From assembly GCA_943331195.2 (NCBI GenBank), contig CALQKQ020000001.1, forward strand, positions 1 to 41,932: DNA of 41,932 nucleotides, in the 5' to 3' direction. Made by a program: the position numbers and the translations under genes. The DNA comes from Akkermansia muciniphila. Its GTDB lineage: Bacteria > Verrucomicrobiota > Verrucomicrobiia > Verrucomicrobiales > V1-33. Positions 23,242 through 31,045 of the stretch are shown in pieces (within the stretch, counting starts at the first letter, position 1; every line of letters begins with the position of its first letter). The notes below the pieces were generated by a model. It saw only the letters and a list, made by a program, of their open reading frames with translations, was not told where the DNA came from and made no database searches.

Positions 23242-25305
23242 TCAGGGCCAGGGCACCACCAGCCGCAGCCGGGTTCCCCCGCCCCGCGCCCCCCCAATCT
23301 CCAATCGCCCCCCCAAGGTCGCCGCCCGCTGCCGCATCCCCCTCACCCCCGCCCCCGAGACCGCCGCTCCCGGATCAAAACCGCACCCGTTGTCCTCTAA
23401 CTCCAAAACAAAATGCGCCGCGTCCCCACCCACCCGAACGGAAGCCCGCGTGGCCCCAGCGTGCCGCATCACATTGTGCAGCGCCTCCTTGAACACCAAG
23501 AGTACCTGGCGCTTGAACTCCAGCGGCAACTCCCGCCCCTGCACCGCCGGATCCACCGCAAAGTCGTGTGGCACCGCCGCTAACATCGACGCCGCCGTCT
23601 CCCGCAAGCGCTGCGCCAGATCCCCCAACGTGCGCGTCTCCGGGCGGATCAACCACACAATATCCCGCAGGCTCTCCGTGATCTCCCGCGACAAATGGTT
23701 GATTTCCGTGAAATCCTGACGCGCCTCCTCCGGGTGCGTTCCCTTGGCTCCGGCCATCTGGCTGAGCAAGGCGATCGTCCCCAGCCCACTCCCGATTTCA
23801 TCGTGCACGTCGCGGGCAATCCGCTGGCGCAAGGCCTCCAGCTCGCGCCGCCGCTCCCGCCGGTTGCGCCGCGCCGCCCACCCCAGCCCCAACGCCGCTA
23901 GGCAACTGATCCCCAAACCCCATTCGATGAGGCGGCGCAGCACCCGGCGGCTCAGTTCCTGGCGCCGCTCTGGCAAAGCCGCCCACGCCACCTCCAACTG
24001 CCGCCGCTGCTCCAACCCATCCAGATAGGACGGCCATGCCGCCACCTGCCGCTGGCTCGTAAAACCGTCCGTGAGAAACGCGCTAGACCACCGCGGCGTC
24101 TCCCGACTATCCGATGCCGTAGCCGGACACCCCGCCGCCACGTTCTCCCCCGCGCTGAAGACCTGCAACTCCGCCAAGGCCAACATGTAATCGTTAAATC
24201 GCTCTCCTAATTTCGTCGCCGTCAGCCGAAGGTAACGCGCCCCCAGCCCCGGCACCGCCTGCACCACCGGGTTCTCTAGCGGATTAGCAAAGTCCGCCTT
24301 GCCCGACTCCCCCAACACCACGGGCTCCGCAAAACTCGCCTCGCGGGACGCCTCCAGCCGCCACCGCAGCGGAAACCCAAAACCCCGCCGCGCCGGAAAT
24401 TCCACCGCCCGCGCCGGAAACATCCTCACCTCATCAATCGGGCATTCCTCCCCCAAATCCACCTGCAGCCACTTCACCGCCTGCGCCCCGCGCTCCGCCT
24501 GACTCTGAAATCCCTCCGTGCTCGAGGCCAAGATCCCACTCGGAGCCCCCACCACACTCTGGCTATCCACCAAATTCATCACCGACCAATTCCGCAGCGC
24601 CTCGTCGCTGTCGCTCACCCGCAGCGCCTCCCGCGGCAACCCCGCCGCCACATTCCGCACCCCCTGCAACACCATCAACTCCCCCAGCGCTAATAGACTC
24701 CGCCCATTGCGCCCCCACAGCTTCACCGCCGTCAGCCGCACATACCGCCCGCTCACCGGCTCCTCCGGCACCACCGAGACCGGCCACACCCCAGGATTGG
24801 GAAAATCCGCCCCCGTATAGTCTCCCAGCAACTCCGCTTCTTCAAAAGAAGGGTCGTCCGCCACCTCCACCCGCCAGCGCACCGGAAATCCATAGCCCGC
24901 TCCCGGATCCGCATCGACCGCAAAATCCGCCGGCACCAACACCACGCGGTCGATCCGCTGCTTCGATCCCAAATCCAGCCGAATCATCCGCGTCTCCGGC
25001 ACCCCCCCGCGCTCCGCCGCCAAGCGCGCCCCTCGCCGCACCGAAGACGGCTTGCTCGAATAGCCAATCCGCTCGGTCTGCTGGTCCGGAAACAAACTCG
25101 GCAAGCCCGCCAATTCCTGCTTCATCCGCACCTGCTCCGCCTCCAGCGCCCGCCACTCCGCGCTAAACCACCCGCTAAACCACCCGCTAAACCTCTCGCT
25201 CAACCCACCCTCCCCCACCTGCCCCCGGCAACCTCCAAGCAACGCCAACCCTAGCAAGCCAGCAGCCCGGAGACCTCCCTTCACGCTGCGCCTGCCCGTC
25301 TTCAT
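23242..25305 (-). CDS. Sensor histidine kinase with two discoidin-like outer domains (HisKA_3 type)
   Basis: A 687-residue kinase. The N-terminus is a lipoprotein-like signal (LLGGC with C26). Two F5/8 type C (discoidin)-like domains follow (about 70-215 and 225-415). Each ends in the same pattern, RYVRLTAVKL...LALGELMVLQ and RYLRLTATKL...LALAELQVFS. A helical region and one membrane segment (about 459-478) lead to a NarX/LytS-like cytoplasmic kinase: H501 in ARDVHDEIGSGLG, then ALHNVMRHAGA, DNGCGFDPG and GVRGMRQRAATLGG of the ATPase. Discoidin-like domains usually bind carbohydrates, so it may sense a glycan outside the inner membrane. Kinases of this class normally pair with a LuxR/NarL-type regulator; none is in the window. 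Confidence 0.85.
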   Translation of the reverse strand: MKTGRRSVKGGLRAAGLLGLALLGGCRGQVGEGGLSERFSGWFSGWFSAEWRALEAEQVRMKQELAGLPSLFPDQQTERIGYSSKPSSVRRGARLAAERGGVPETRMIRLDLGSKQRIDRVVLVPADFAVDADPGAGYGFPVRWRVEVADDPSFEEAELLGDYTGADFPNPGVWPVSVVPEEPVSGRYVRLTAVKLWGRNGRSLLALGELMVLQGVRNVAAGLPREALRVSDSDEALRNWSVMNLVDSQSVVGAPSGILASSTEGFQSQAERGAQAVKWLQVDLGEECPIDEVRMFPARAVEFPARRGFGFPLRWRLEASREASFAEPVVLGESGKADFANPLENPVVQAVPGLGARYLRLTATKLGERFNDYMLALAELQVFSAGENVAAGCPATASDSRETPRWSSAFLTDGFTSQRQVAAWPSYLDGLEQRRQLEVAWAALPERRQELSRRVLRRLIEWGLGISCLAALGLGWAARRNRRERRRELEALRQRIARDVHDEIGSGLGTIALLSQMAGAKGTHPEEARQDFTEINHLSREITESLRDIVWLIRPETRTLGDLAQRLRETAASMLAAVPHDFAVDPAVQGRELPLEFKRQVLLVFKEALHNVMRHAGATRASVRVGGDAAHFVLELEDNGCGFDPGAAVSGAGVRGMRQRAATLGGRLEIGGARGGGTRLRLVVPWP
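25161..25206. repeat. 12-bp tandem repeat near the start of the sensor kinase
   Basis: Two exact 12-base copies (25161-25172, 25173-25184), a third copy differing in its last three bases (25185-25196) and a partial fourth. In the kinase frame they encode a repeated Phe-Ser-Gly-Trp unit just after the lipoprotein signal. Copy number could vary by slippage without shifting the frame. Confidence 0.85.
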
Positions 25306-25350
25306 GTCATTGAATTTCTCGCGGAAACGTCCCCCGCCTCGCCCCCCGCC

Positions 25351-26016
25351 TCAGCGGCGCTTCACCTCATAGCCTCCCAAATCATAGGAAAACTGGCTAG
25401 CCGGAATCACCGCATTCTCCTGCAATCCGCTGAACACGTTGTTGACCCACGACCCATCCCGCAAATGCACCTGCATCGCCCCCAGCCGGTGCGTCGTCTG
25501 ATGCAGCACCATCACCAACTTGCGCACCGCAAAACTAGCCCCGGGCCCGATCGGCTTCACTTCCAGATTGTCCCAGCCCTCCGCCCCCTTCAAGTCCAGC
25601 ACCTCAAAGCGCTCCAAAAAGGCCTCCAAACTCGCCGGAAACCCCGCCCGCAAAAAAGCAATCCCCTGCCCCGCATCTTCCCGCTCCACCGCCGCTTGGG
25701 AAAACACCTCGGCCGTCTTCTTCGCCGGATAAATCAGAGAAAATTCCTCCTTCGGGTTCATCAAAGCCACCACCTTGGGCGGATCTCCCGCCTGCCACCG
25801 GAAGGCCCCGCCTTGCACAAACCAAAACCGCCCCACGCTCTCCAGCGGCTTCTTCACCGTCCGCAAATGCCGCTCCTGCTTGATGTCGACAATGAAACTT
25901 TTCACCTCCGCCTGCTGCGCAATCCACGCCTTCACCGGTGCCAGGTCCAACTCCGCCCGCAGGGGAACCGCCAGCCCCAACAGAATTCCCGCGATCATCA
26001 ACAATCTGTGCTGCAT
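25351..26016 (-). CDS. LolA-like outer-membrane lipoprotein carrier
   Basis: A 221-residue periplasmic protein with a signal peptide (MQHRLLMIAGILLGLAVPLRA). The mature part has LolA-family features: VKSFIVDIKQERHLRTVKKPLESVG (the strand pair that opens the hydrophobic cavity), GRFWFVQGGAFRWQ and a late stretch LVMVLHQTTHRLGAMQVHLRDGS. LolA carries lipoproteins from the LolCDE exporter to the outer membrane. Divergent relatives also occur in lipid or exopolysaccharide clusters, and this copy is diverged enough that a broader lipid-carrier role is possible. ATG 26016 is chosen over an upstream start at 26052 because the signal peptide begins there. It lies between the CFA-type methyltransferase and the sensor kinase, 45 bases before the latter. 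Confidence 0.7.
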   Translation of the reverse strand: MQHRLLMIAGILLGLAVPLRAELDLAPVKAWIAQQAEVKSFIVDIKQERHLRTVKKPLESVGRFWFVQGGAFRWQAGDPPKVVALMNPKEEFSLIYPAKKTAEVFSQAAVEREDAGQGIAFLRAGFPASLEAFLERFEVLDLKGAEGWDNLEVKPIGPGASFAVRKLVMVLHQTTHRLGAMQVHLRDGSWVNNVFSGLQENAVIPASQFSYDLGGYEVKRR

Positions 26017-26101
26017 AGTCTCACGCCTCCGCCAGTTGCCGCCCGCCCGCAAAGGAAAAGGCGCCCCTCCTCCCCTCTACCCCCCCGCCTTCCGCCCTCA
26101 G

Positions 26102-27136
26102 CTACTGCGGCTTGCGAAACCGATAGTGCGAAACAATCCACTCCTCCCCGCCCCGGTAGCCCCACAATTCCGCGCAGGACAAGTAGAACACCCGCCAGTA
26201 GGCCCACCAGCGCTTCGCCTGCCCAGCTCCATAGGTTTGCTCAAAAAGCGGCCAAATCTCCGCGCGGTGCGCATCCATGTTCGCCAGCCACGCATTGCTC
26301 GTCTTCTCATAGTGCTGGCCGCTCACGCACCAGTGATCCTCAATCCGCAAATCCTCCTGAAAATAGAGCAACAAGTCGTCGCTCGGCATCTGCCCACCCG
26401 CAAAAAAATACCGCGTCAACCAATCACTCGGCCCCTTGTCCACATAGTGATAGGCCAACTCCCGGTGCGTGAAAATATGCACAAAAAGCTTGCCGCCCGG
26501 CTGCAACCACGACGCCACCTTGCCGAGCAACTTCTCGTAGTTCTTCATGTGCTCGAACATCTCCACGCTCACCACCCGCTCAAAGCGCTCCCCCGTGTCG
26601 AAGACATTCATATCGCACGTGACCACCTCCAGGTTCCCAAACCCCTTCTCCGCCGCCACCCGATCAATGTGCTCCTTCTGCGTGCGACTATTCGAAACCG
26701 CCGTGATCTGAGCCTTGGGATAGTGCTCCGCCATCCACAGCGACAGCGAACCCCACCCGCAGCCCAGTTCCAAAATGCGCTGCCCATCCGCCAACTCCGC
26801 CCGCGCACACGTCAACCCCAACATGTTTTCCTCAGCCTCATCCAAGCTCACCGTCCCCTCTAACCAGAGCCCCGAACTGTACTTCAGGCGCTTCCCCAAA
26901 CACCTCTGGTAAAAAACCGTCGGCACCTCGTAGTGCTGCTCATTGGCCGCCGCCGTCTGCTCCGCAATCCCTCGCGTCTTCAGATCCGCCACATACGCCA
27001 GCAGCGCCGCGCGCTGCGAAGCCACCTCCGCATGGCCGTGCTCCTTCAAAGTGCCCGCCAGCAAATACCGGATCCCCGCGCGCAACAGCACGTCTGGCAC
27101 CAGGTCGGATTCGATGAGTTTGTCGACATTGATCAT
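26102..27136 (-). CDS. Cyclopropane-fatty-acid-synthase family SAM methyltransferase
   Basis: A 344-residue class I SAM-dependent methyltransferase of the CFA-synthase superfamily. SAM motif I is RILELGCGWGSLSLWM (120-135). ITAVSNSRTQKEHI and VVSVEMFEHMKNYEKLL are further family hallmarks, and EQHYEVPTVFYQ (66-77) corresponds to the conserved N-H-Y-D segment. KYSSGLW stands where bacterial CFA synthases have YSCAYW; together with the short N-terminal domain this resembles the coclaurine N-methyltransferase-like branch. It may methylate membrane lipids or another amphipathic substrate. ATG 27136 is used because sequence upstream is unrelated. It is 85 bases before the LolA-like gene, which suggests an envelope-lipid role. 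Confidence 0.82.
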   Translation of the reverse strand: MINVDKLIESDLVPDVLLRAGIRYLLAGTLKEHGHAEVASQRAALLAYVADLKTRGIAEQTAAANEQHYEVPTVFYQRCLGKRLKYSSGLWLEGTVSLDEAEENMLGLTCARAELADGQRILELGCGWGSLSLWMAEHYPKAQITAVSNSRTQKEHIDRVAAEKGFGNLEVVTCDMNVFDTGERFERVVSVEMFEHMKNYEKLLGKVASWLQPGGKLFVHIFTHRELAYHYVDKGPSDWLTRYFFAGGQMPSDDLLLYFQEDLRIEDHWCVSGQHYEKTSNAWLANMDAHRAEIWPLFEQTYGAGQAKRWWAYWRVFYLSCAELWGYRGGEEWIVSHYRFRKPQ

Positions 27137-27260
27137 AGAAATATCCCAGGAAAAAAATCCACCCTGCCGCATCCGGGCGCCATTTCCATAGCGGATGCCA
27201 CGCCGCTTTGGATGCCCCTTTTTTCCGCCGCCCCACCACGCGCCCTCCCCCCGCACAATC

Positions 27261-28337
27261 TCAAACCCCCACCGCCACGCGGCGCCGGTCCCGCACCGCA
27301 TCCGCCAAATCCGCCAGCACCGCCTTGGTCGCCTCCCAATCAATGCAAGCATCCGTGATGCTCTGCCCATGCACCAAGGCCTGATTCGGCGTCACGTCCT
27401 GGCGACCCTCCACCAAATAACTCTCTATCATCACTCCCGTGATCGCCTTGTTGCCCGCCCGTATCTGACTAGCCACATCGCCAGCCACCTTGGGCTGATT
27501 CCGATGGTCCTTGTTCGAGTTGCCGTGGGAACAATCAATCATGATCGTCGGCGTCAGCCCCGCCTTTTCCAGCATCGCCGTAACCTCAGCGACGTGCTCC
27601 GGACTGTAGTTAGGCCCAGACTTGCCGCCCCGCAGAATAATGTGGCAAGAATCGTTGCCGCTCGTCTTCACAATCGCCGCCACCCCCTGCTTGGTCACGC
27701 TCAGAAAATGGTGACTCCCCCGCGCCGCCCGAATCGCGTCCAGCGCAATCCCCAACCCGCCGCCCGTCCCATTCTTAAACCCCACCGGCATCGACAAGCC
27801 GCTCGCCAACTCCCGGTGCACCTGGCTCTCCACCGTCCGCGCCCCAATCGCCCCCCACGACACCAGATCCGCCACATACTGCGGACTAATCGCATCCAAA
27901 AACTCCGTCCCCGTCGGAATCCCCATCCCCGTCAGCTTCAACAAGAGGTGCCGCGCCAAATGCAGCCCCCGGTTGATGTCAAAACTCTCGTCCAAACCAG
28001 GATCATTAATATATCCCTTCCACCCCACCGTCGTGCGCGGCTTCTCAAAATAAACCCGCATCACTAACTGCAGCGCATCCCCGTATTTCGCAAACTCCCC
28101 CTGCAACAGCGCCGCATACTCCAGCGCCGCCTTCTCATCGTGTATCGAACACGGCCCCACCACCACCAACAAGCGGTCGTCCCTCCGATGGATAATATCC
28201 TCCGCCTGCGACCGCGCCTTCGTCACAAACGCAATCTCCCGCTCGCTCGGACACAGCTCGCGGATCACCACCTCCGGCGAAACCAAACTCCAAATTTCAG
28301 AAATGCGGACATCGTCAGTGGAGATCTTGGCGGACAT
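27261..28337 (-). CDS. 3-deoxy-7-phosphoheptulonate (DAHP) synthase, type I
   Basis: The first enzyme of aromatic amino acid synthesis: it condenses phosphoenolpyruvate and erythrose-4-phosphate. The 358-residue protein matches the AroF/G/H class. Visible are VVVGPCSIHDEKAALEYA, VMRVYFEKPRTTVGWKGYIN (substrate binding), GIPTGTEFLDAISPQY, GFKNGTGGG, HIILRGGKSGPNY with the metal-binding region, and IDCSHGNSNKDHRNQ. Enzymes of this class are feedback-inhibited by Phe, Tyr or Trp; which one cannot be read here, so no specific symbol is given. ATG 28337 starts just before the conserved DDVRISE region. A terminator-like hairpin in its 5' leader suggests regulated read-through. It is divergent from the epimerase gene. 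Confidence 0.94.
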   Translation of the reverse strand: MSAKISTDDVRISEIWSLVSPEVVIRELCPSEREIAFVTKARSQAEDIIHRRDDRLLVVVGPCSIHDEKAALEYAALLQGEFAKYGDALQLVMRVYFEKPRTTVGWKGYINDPGLDESFDINRGLHLARHLLLKLTGMGIPTGTEFLDAISPQYVADLVSWGAIGARTVESQVHRELASGLSMPVGFKNGTGGGLGIALDAIRAARGSHHFLSVTKQGVAAIVKTSGNDSCHIILRGGKSGPNYSPEHVAEVTAMLEKAGLTPTIMIDCSHGNSNKDHRNQPKVAGDVASQIRAGNKAITGVMIESYLVEGRQDVTPNQALVHGQSITDACIDWEATKAVLADLADAVRDRRRVAVGV

Positions 28338-28359
28338 AGCGAAATAGCGAATAGCTCTT

Positions 28360-28399
28360 GGAAAAAACACAAAGCCGCCCGGCTCAAAAAGCGGGCGGC
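28360..28399 (-). terminator. Terminator-like hairpin with T tract in the DAHP synthase leader (candidate attenuator)
   Basis: On the minus strand an eight-base all-GC stem, GCCGCCCG / CGGGCGGC (28399-28392 and 28381-28374), is followed at once by TTTGTGTTTTTT. This is the form of an intrinsic terminator. It ends about 22 bases before the DAHP synthase start codon (28337) and reads in the direction of that gene. Nothing upstream on this strand needs terminating, because the neighbour is the divergently transcribed epimerase. That makes an attenuator the more natural reading. Confidence 0.6.
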
Positions 28400-28413
28400 G
28401 CAGGAATTCCCAT
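28384..28413 (-). CDS. Possible 9-codon leader peptide (MGIPAPPAF) overlapping the hairpin
   Basis: A tiny frame on the minus strand, ATG 28413 to TGA 28384-28386, encodes MGIPAPPAF. Its last codons run through the 5' arm and its stop lies in the loop of the terminator-like hairpin, so a ribosome on it would block the stem. The final sense codon is Phe, an end product of the pathway. Against it: only one Phe codon, no well-placed ribosome site (GGAGG is 15 bases away), and a possible -35 (TTGAAA, 28440-28435) would place transcription start downstream of this ATG. Confidence 0.25.
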   Translation of the reverse strand: MGIPAPPAF

Positions 28414-28489
28414 TTACCAACAGCGCGCCCTCCCTTTCAAGAGAAAATCCCCCGCCTCCCACCGCCCCAGCCCCCACCAGGCTTTCCTC

Positions 28490-28518
28490 TTGACCCTCCC
28501 AGACCCGACAGCTTAGGA
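28490..28518 (+). promoter_or_regulatory. Candidate promoter for the epimerase gene
   Basis: TTGACC (28490-28495) and TTAGGA (28513-28518) are separated by 17 bases. The -35 matches the consensus at five of six positions; the -10 is weak. The start site would fall about at the ATG at 28527, giving almost no 5' leader. Confidence 0.35.
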
Positions 28519-28526
28519 ACGGCCAC

Positions 28527-29477
28527 ATGATCAATGTCCTCGTTACCGGTGGGGCCGGATTTATTGGCTCGCACACCGTCGAGCGCCTCCTCGCCCAAGG
28601 TGCCAACGTCACCGTGCTCGATGAATTCAACGACTACTACGACCCCGCCATCAAGCGCGCCAACGTCGCCCCCTTCCAACACCACGCCCGCATCGTCGAA
28701 GGCGACCTCCGCGACCGCGCCACCGTCGACCGCCTCTTCGCCGAAGGAACCTTCGACACCGTCATCCACCTCGCCGCCCGCGCTGGCGTTCGCCCCTCCA
28801 TCGAGGACCCCGCCCTCTACCTCGCCACCAACATCAACGGCACCTTCCACCTCCTCGAAGCCGCTAAGGCCACCGGCGTCCCCCGCTTCGTCTTCGCCAG
28901 CTCCTCCTCCGTCTACGGCATCAACAAAAAAGTCCCCTTCGCCGAAACTGACCGCATCGAGCAAACCATCTCCCCCTACGCCATGACCAAAATGGCCGGA
29001 GAACAAATGTGCTCTAACTACACCAACCTCTACGGCATCCGCAGCGTCTGCCTCCGCTTCTTCACCGTCTACGGCCCCCGCCAACGCCCCGACCTCGCCA
29101 TCTCCAAGTTCACCCGCCTCATCGACCTCGGCCTCCCCGTCCCCCGCTACGGCGACGGCAGCACCGCCCGCGACTACACCTTCATCGAAGACATCGTCGA
29201 CGGCATCCTCGCCGCCGCCCGCTACCAAGGCGACCTCTTCGACATCTTCAACCTCGGCGGCTCCCAGACCACCACCCTAGCCGGCCTCATCGCCGCCGTC
29301 GAAACCGCCCTCGGCAAGACCGCCCTCATCCAAGACCTCCCCCTCCAGCCCGGCGACGTCCCCATCACCTACGCCGACGTCGCCAAAGCCCAGCGCCTCC
29401 TCGGCTACACCCCGCACACCCCCATCCAAGAGGGCATTCCCAAATACGTCCAGTGGTATCAGCAGCGCCAAAAATAG
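28527..29477 (+). CDS. NAD-dependent nucleotide-sugar epimerase (UDP-glucuronate/UDP-glucose 4-epimerase type)
   Basis: A 316-residue extended short-chain dehydrogenase/reductase. The NAD-binding loop is GGAGFIGSH (8-16), followed by LDEFNDYYDPAIKR (31-44), a segment characteristic of UDP-glucuronate 4-epimerase-like enzymes. Catalytic residues are S126/S127 in FVFASSSSVYG and Y151/K155 in SPYAMTKMAGE. LRFFTVYGPRQRPDLAI and the RDYTFIEDIVDGI segment also fit that group. It probably epimerises C4 of a UDP-sugar for surface polysaccharide or LPS. The coding strand is very C-rich. It is divergent from DAHP synthase and 112 bases before the small ribosomal protein gene. Confidence 0.88.
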   Translation: MINVLVTGGAGFIGSHTVERLLAQGANVTVLDEFNDYYDPAIKRANVAPFQHHARIVEGDLRDRATVDRLFAEGTFDTVIHLAARAGVRPSIEDPALYLATNINGTFHLLEAAKATGVPRFVFASSSSVYGINKKVPFAETDRIEQTISPYAMTKMAGEQMCSNYTNLYGIRSVCLRFFTVYGPRQRPDLAISKFTRLIDLGLPVPRYGDGSTARDYTFIEDIVDGILAAARYQGDLFDIFNLGGSQTTTLAGLIAAVETALGKTALIQDLPLQPGDVPITYADVAKAQRLLGYTPHTPIQEGIPKYVQWYQQRQK

Positions 29478-29589
29478 CCCCCCGCCCCCACGCCTGAAAA
29501 ACCACCAACCAAATCCTCTTGCAATTAGAGACATCCCGTTTTACGTCCCGCTCCCCGTTCCGGGACCACTCTGTAACACCGATTAATTT

Positions 29590-29694
29590 ATGGGATCGCT
29601 CAAAAAAAGGAGAAAGACCAAGATCAACAAGCATAAGCGCAAAAAGCGCATGCGTGCCAACCGGCACAAGAAGCGCTTGCGCTACAAGTCCTAG
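29590..29694 (+). CDS. 34-residue AURKAIP1/COX24-domain (bS22-like) small ribosomal protein
   Basis: A very short gene, ATG 29590 to TAG 29692-29694, encoding a 34-residue protein with 19 Lys or Arg. It begins MGSLKKRRKTKINKHKRKKR and continues RMRANRHKKRLRYKS in outline. This matches the AURKAIP1/COX24 domain (mitochondrial mS38). Its bacterial members are tiny ribosomal proteins such as mycobacterial bS22, bound to small-subunit rRNA near the decoding centre. The start is fixed by the invariant MGS(L/V)KKRR opening. The codons are A-rich, unlike the C-rich neighbours, as expected for Lys. It is preceded by a relatively AT-rich leader (29516-29589; weak promoter TTGCAA-N17-TACGTC at 29519-29547) and followed by a terminator-like hairpin, so it looks monocistronic. 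Gene finders often miss it. Confidence 0.88.
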   Translation: MGSLKKRRKTKINKHKRKKRMRANRHKKRLRYKS

Positions 29695-29799
29695 TCCCCT
29701 CGCCTCGGTGGCGCGGAACCCACGGCTTCGCCTCGCGCAGCCCACCTTCCTCTCCCCGTCGCAGGACTGGCTACCCGCCTAAGCTTCACCTCTCAATCC

Positions 29800-29840
29800 A
29801 AGGTCCACGCAGCTGCCCCTCCGGCATCTCCGTGGACCTT
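29800..29840 (+). terminator. Hairpin downstream of the small ribosomal protein gene
   Basis: A perfect ten-base inverted repeat (AAGGTCCACG / CGTGGACCTT) around a 21-base loop, with a short T run at the 3' end. It lies 105 bases after the 34-codon gene and 46 bases before mutM. It probably ends the ribosomal-protein message, with weak intrinsic termination. Confidence 0.5.
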
Positions 29841-29886
29841 TGTCGTGCCCCCATCGCTCCTTTCCTGCCCCCTCCTCCCTTCCCCC

Positions 29887-30684
29887 ATGCCCGAACTCGC
29901 CGAAGTCGCCTTCTACGCCAAAGCCTGGCACCCCGCTCAGGGCCAAACCATCCTCCGCGTCCACACCGGCCCCAAACCCCGCTTCTTCCGCCACACCCCC
30001 GCCGCCGCCTTCGCCCCAGCCCTCACCGGTCGCTCCTTCCTCGACACCCGCACCCACGGCAAAAAACTCCTCTTCGCCTTCCAAAACAACCTCTGGCTCA
30101 CCGGACACCTCGGCATGACCGGCGAACTCCTCCTCGCCCCCCCCGATCACCTCCCCACAGCCCACGACCACCTCGTCCTCTACACCGCCCACCACGCCCT
30201 CATCTTCCGCGATTCCCGCATGTTTGGCGCCGTCCTCCTCGATGAATCCCCCGGCCCTCCCCCCGCCTGGCAGGCCCTCCCCCCCGAAATCCTCAGCCCC
30301 CAATTCACCGCCGCCCACGCCGCCGCCGCCCTCCAGCGCCACCCCCGCAGCCCCCTCAAAGCCTTCCTCCTCGACCAAACCTACTTCCCCGGCATCGGCA
30401 ACTGGATGGCCGACGAAGTCCTCTTCCAACTCCGCCTCCACCCCGCCACCCTCGCCGCTTCCGTCAACCCCAGCGCCCTCCGCCAAGCCCTCCGCACCAT
30501 CTGCCAAAAATCCCTCCAGACCATCGCCGTCAATTGGTCCGATCCCCCCAAAAACTGGCTCATGACCCACCGCTGGAAAGCCGGCGGCCTCTGCCCCCGC
30601 TGCCACACCCCCCTCCTCCGCGACACCCTGCGCGGTCGCACCGCCTGCTGGTGCCCCACCTGCCAACCACAGTCTCCTCCCTAA
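29887..30684 (+). CDS. mutM: Formamidopyrimidine-DNA glycosylase (Fpg/Nei family)
   Basis: A base-excision repair enzyme that removes oxidised purines such as 8-oxoguanine and cuts the abasic site by beta/delta elimination. The mature N-terminus P2-E3 (MPELAEV; usual form MPELPEV) supplies the catalytic proline and glutamate. THGKKLLF carries the conserved lysine and LTGHLGMTGE is a family strand. The helix-two-turn-helix is YFPGIGNWMADEVLF. A C-terminal zinc finger with C236, C239, C256 and C259 and DNA-contacting R251 completes the 265-residue protein. ATG 29887 is set by the need for Pro at position 2; a start 14 codons upstream would inactivate it. The L-A instead of L-P at residues 4-5 is a small deviation, so a Nei-like specificity cannot be excluded. 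Confidence 0.93.
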   Translation: MPELAEVAFYAKAWHPAQGQTILRVHTGPKPRFFRHTPAAAFAPALTGRSFLDTRTHGKKLLFAFQNNLWLTGHLGMTGELLLAPPDHLPTAHDHLVLYTAHHALIFRDSRMFGAVLLDESPGPPPAWQALPPEILSPQFTAAHAAAALQRHPRSPLKAFLLDQTYFPGIGNWMADEVLFQLRLHPATLAASVNPSALRQALRTICQKSLQTIAVNWSDPPKNWLMTHRWKAGGLCPRCHTPLLRDTLRGRTACWCPTCQPQSPP

Positions 30685-30955
30685 CACGAGTTGCCAATAA
30701 ACCTAAAAACGGGAGTCGAAACTCGACCACGGGGCCTTTTTCATGATAAGTGCAGACCATAGGCGGTTTTTTGCGGCTCTGGACACTCACCCTTTGGGTG
30801 AGTCCTTCCTGTTGTCAAAAGCCCCCAGCCAAATCGTGGCCGGTGGACACGCCCGGCGGCCGGGTGCACCCCAAATGGGGTCATGATGCGCCCATGACCA
30901 GGGAGGGTTCACTGAGGTTTTTCCCGCTTTATAGCAAGGCTGGGATGCTGGCGCC

Positions 30956-30977
30956 GTCGGCCTCAGGCCGACCCTAC
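30956..30977 (-). repeat. Isolated GTAG-headed REP-like palindrome
   Basis: On the minus strand, GTAG (30977-30974), one base, then the palindrome GTCGGCCT-G-AGGCCGAC. It has the same build as the units at 6111-6252 (GTAG, one spacer base, GC-rich palindrome) but a different stem sequence, so it would belong to a second REP family. Confidence 0.6.
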
Positions 30978-31007
30978 AGGGCGTAACTTCCTTTGCTGCT
31001 AAAAAAA

Positions 31008-31045
31008 CCAGGGCCTCGCCCTGGGTGCGAAGGGCAAGGCCCTGG
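31008..31045. repeat. Long interrupted hairpin
   Basis: Outer stem CCAGGGCCT / AGGCCCTGG (nine bases, perfect) with an inner GCCCT / AGGGC pair after one bulged base on each side and a central loop of about eight bases. A run of seven A precedes it on the plus strand, so on the minus strand it is followed by seven T. That is terminator-like for transcripts arriving from the pseudouridine synthase gene, about 175 bases after its stop. Confidence 0.55.
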
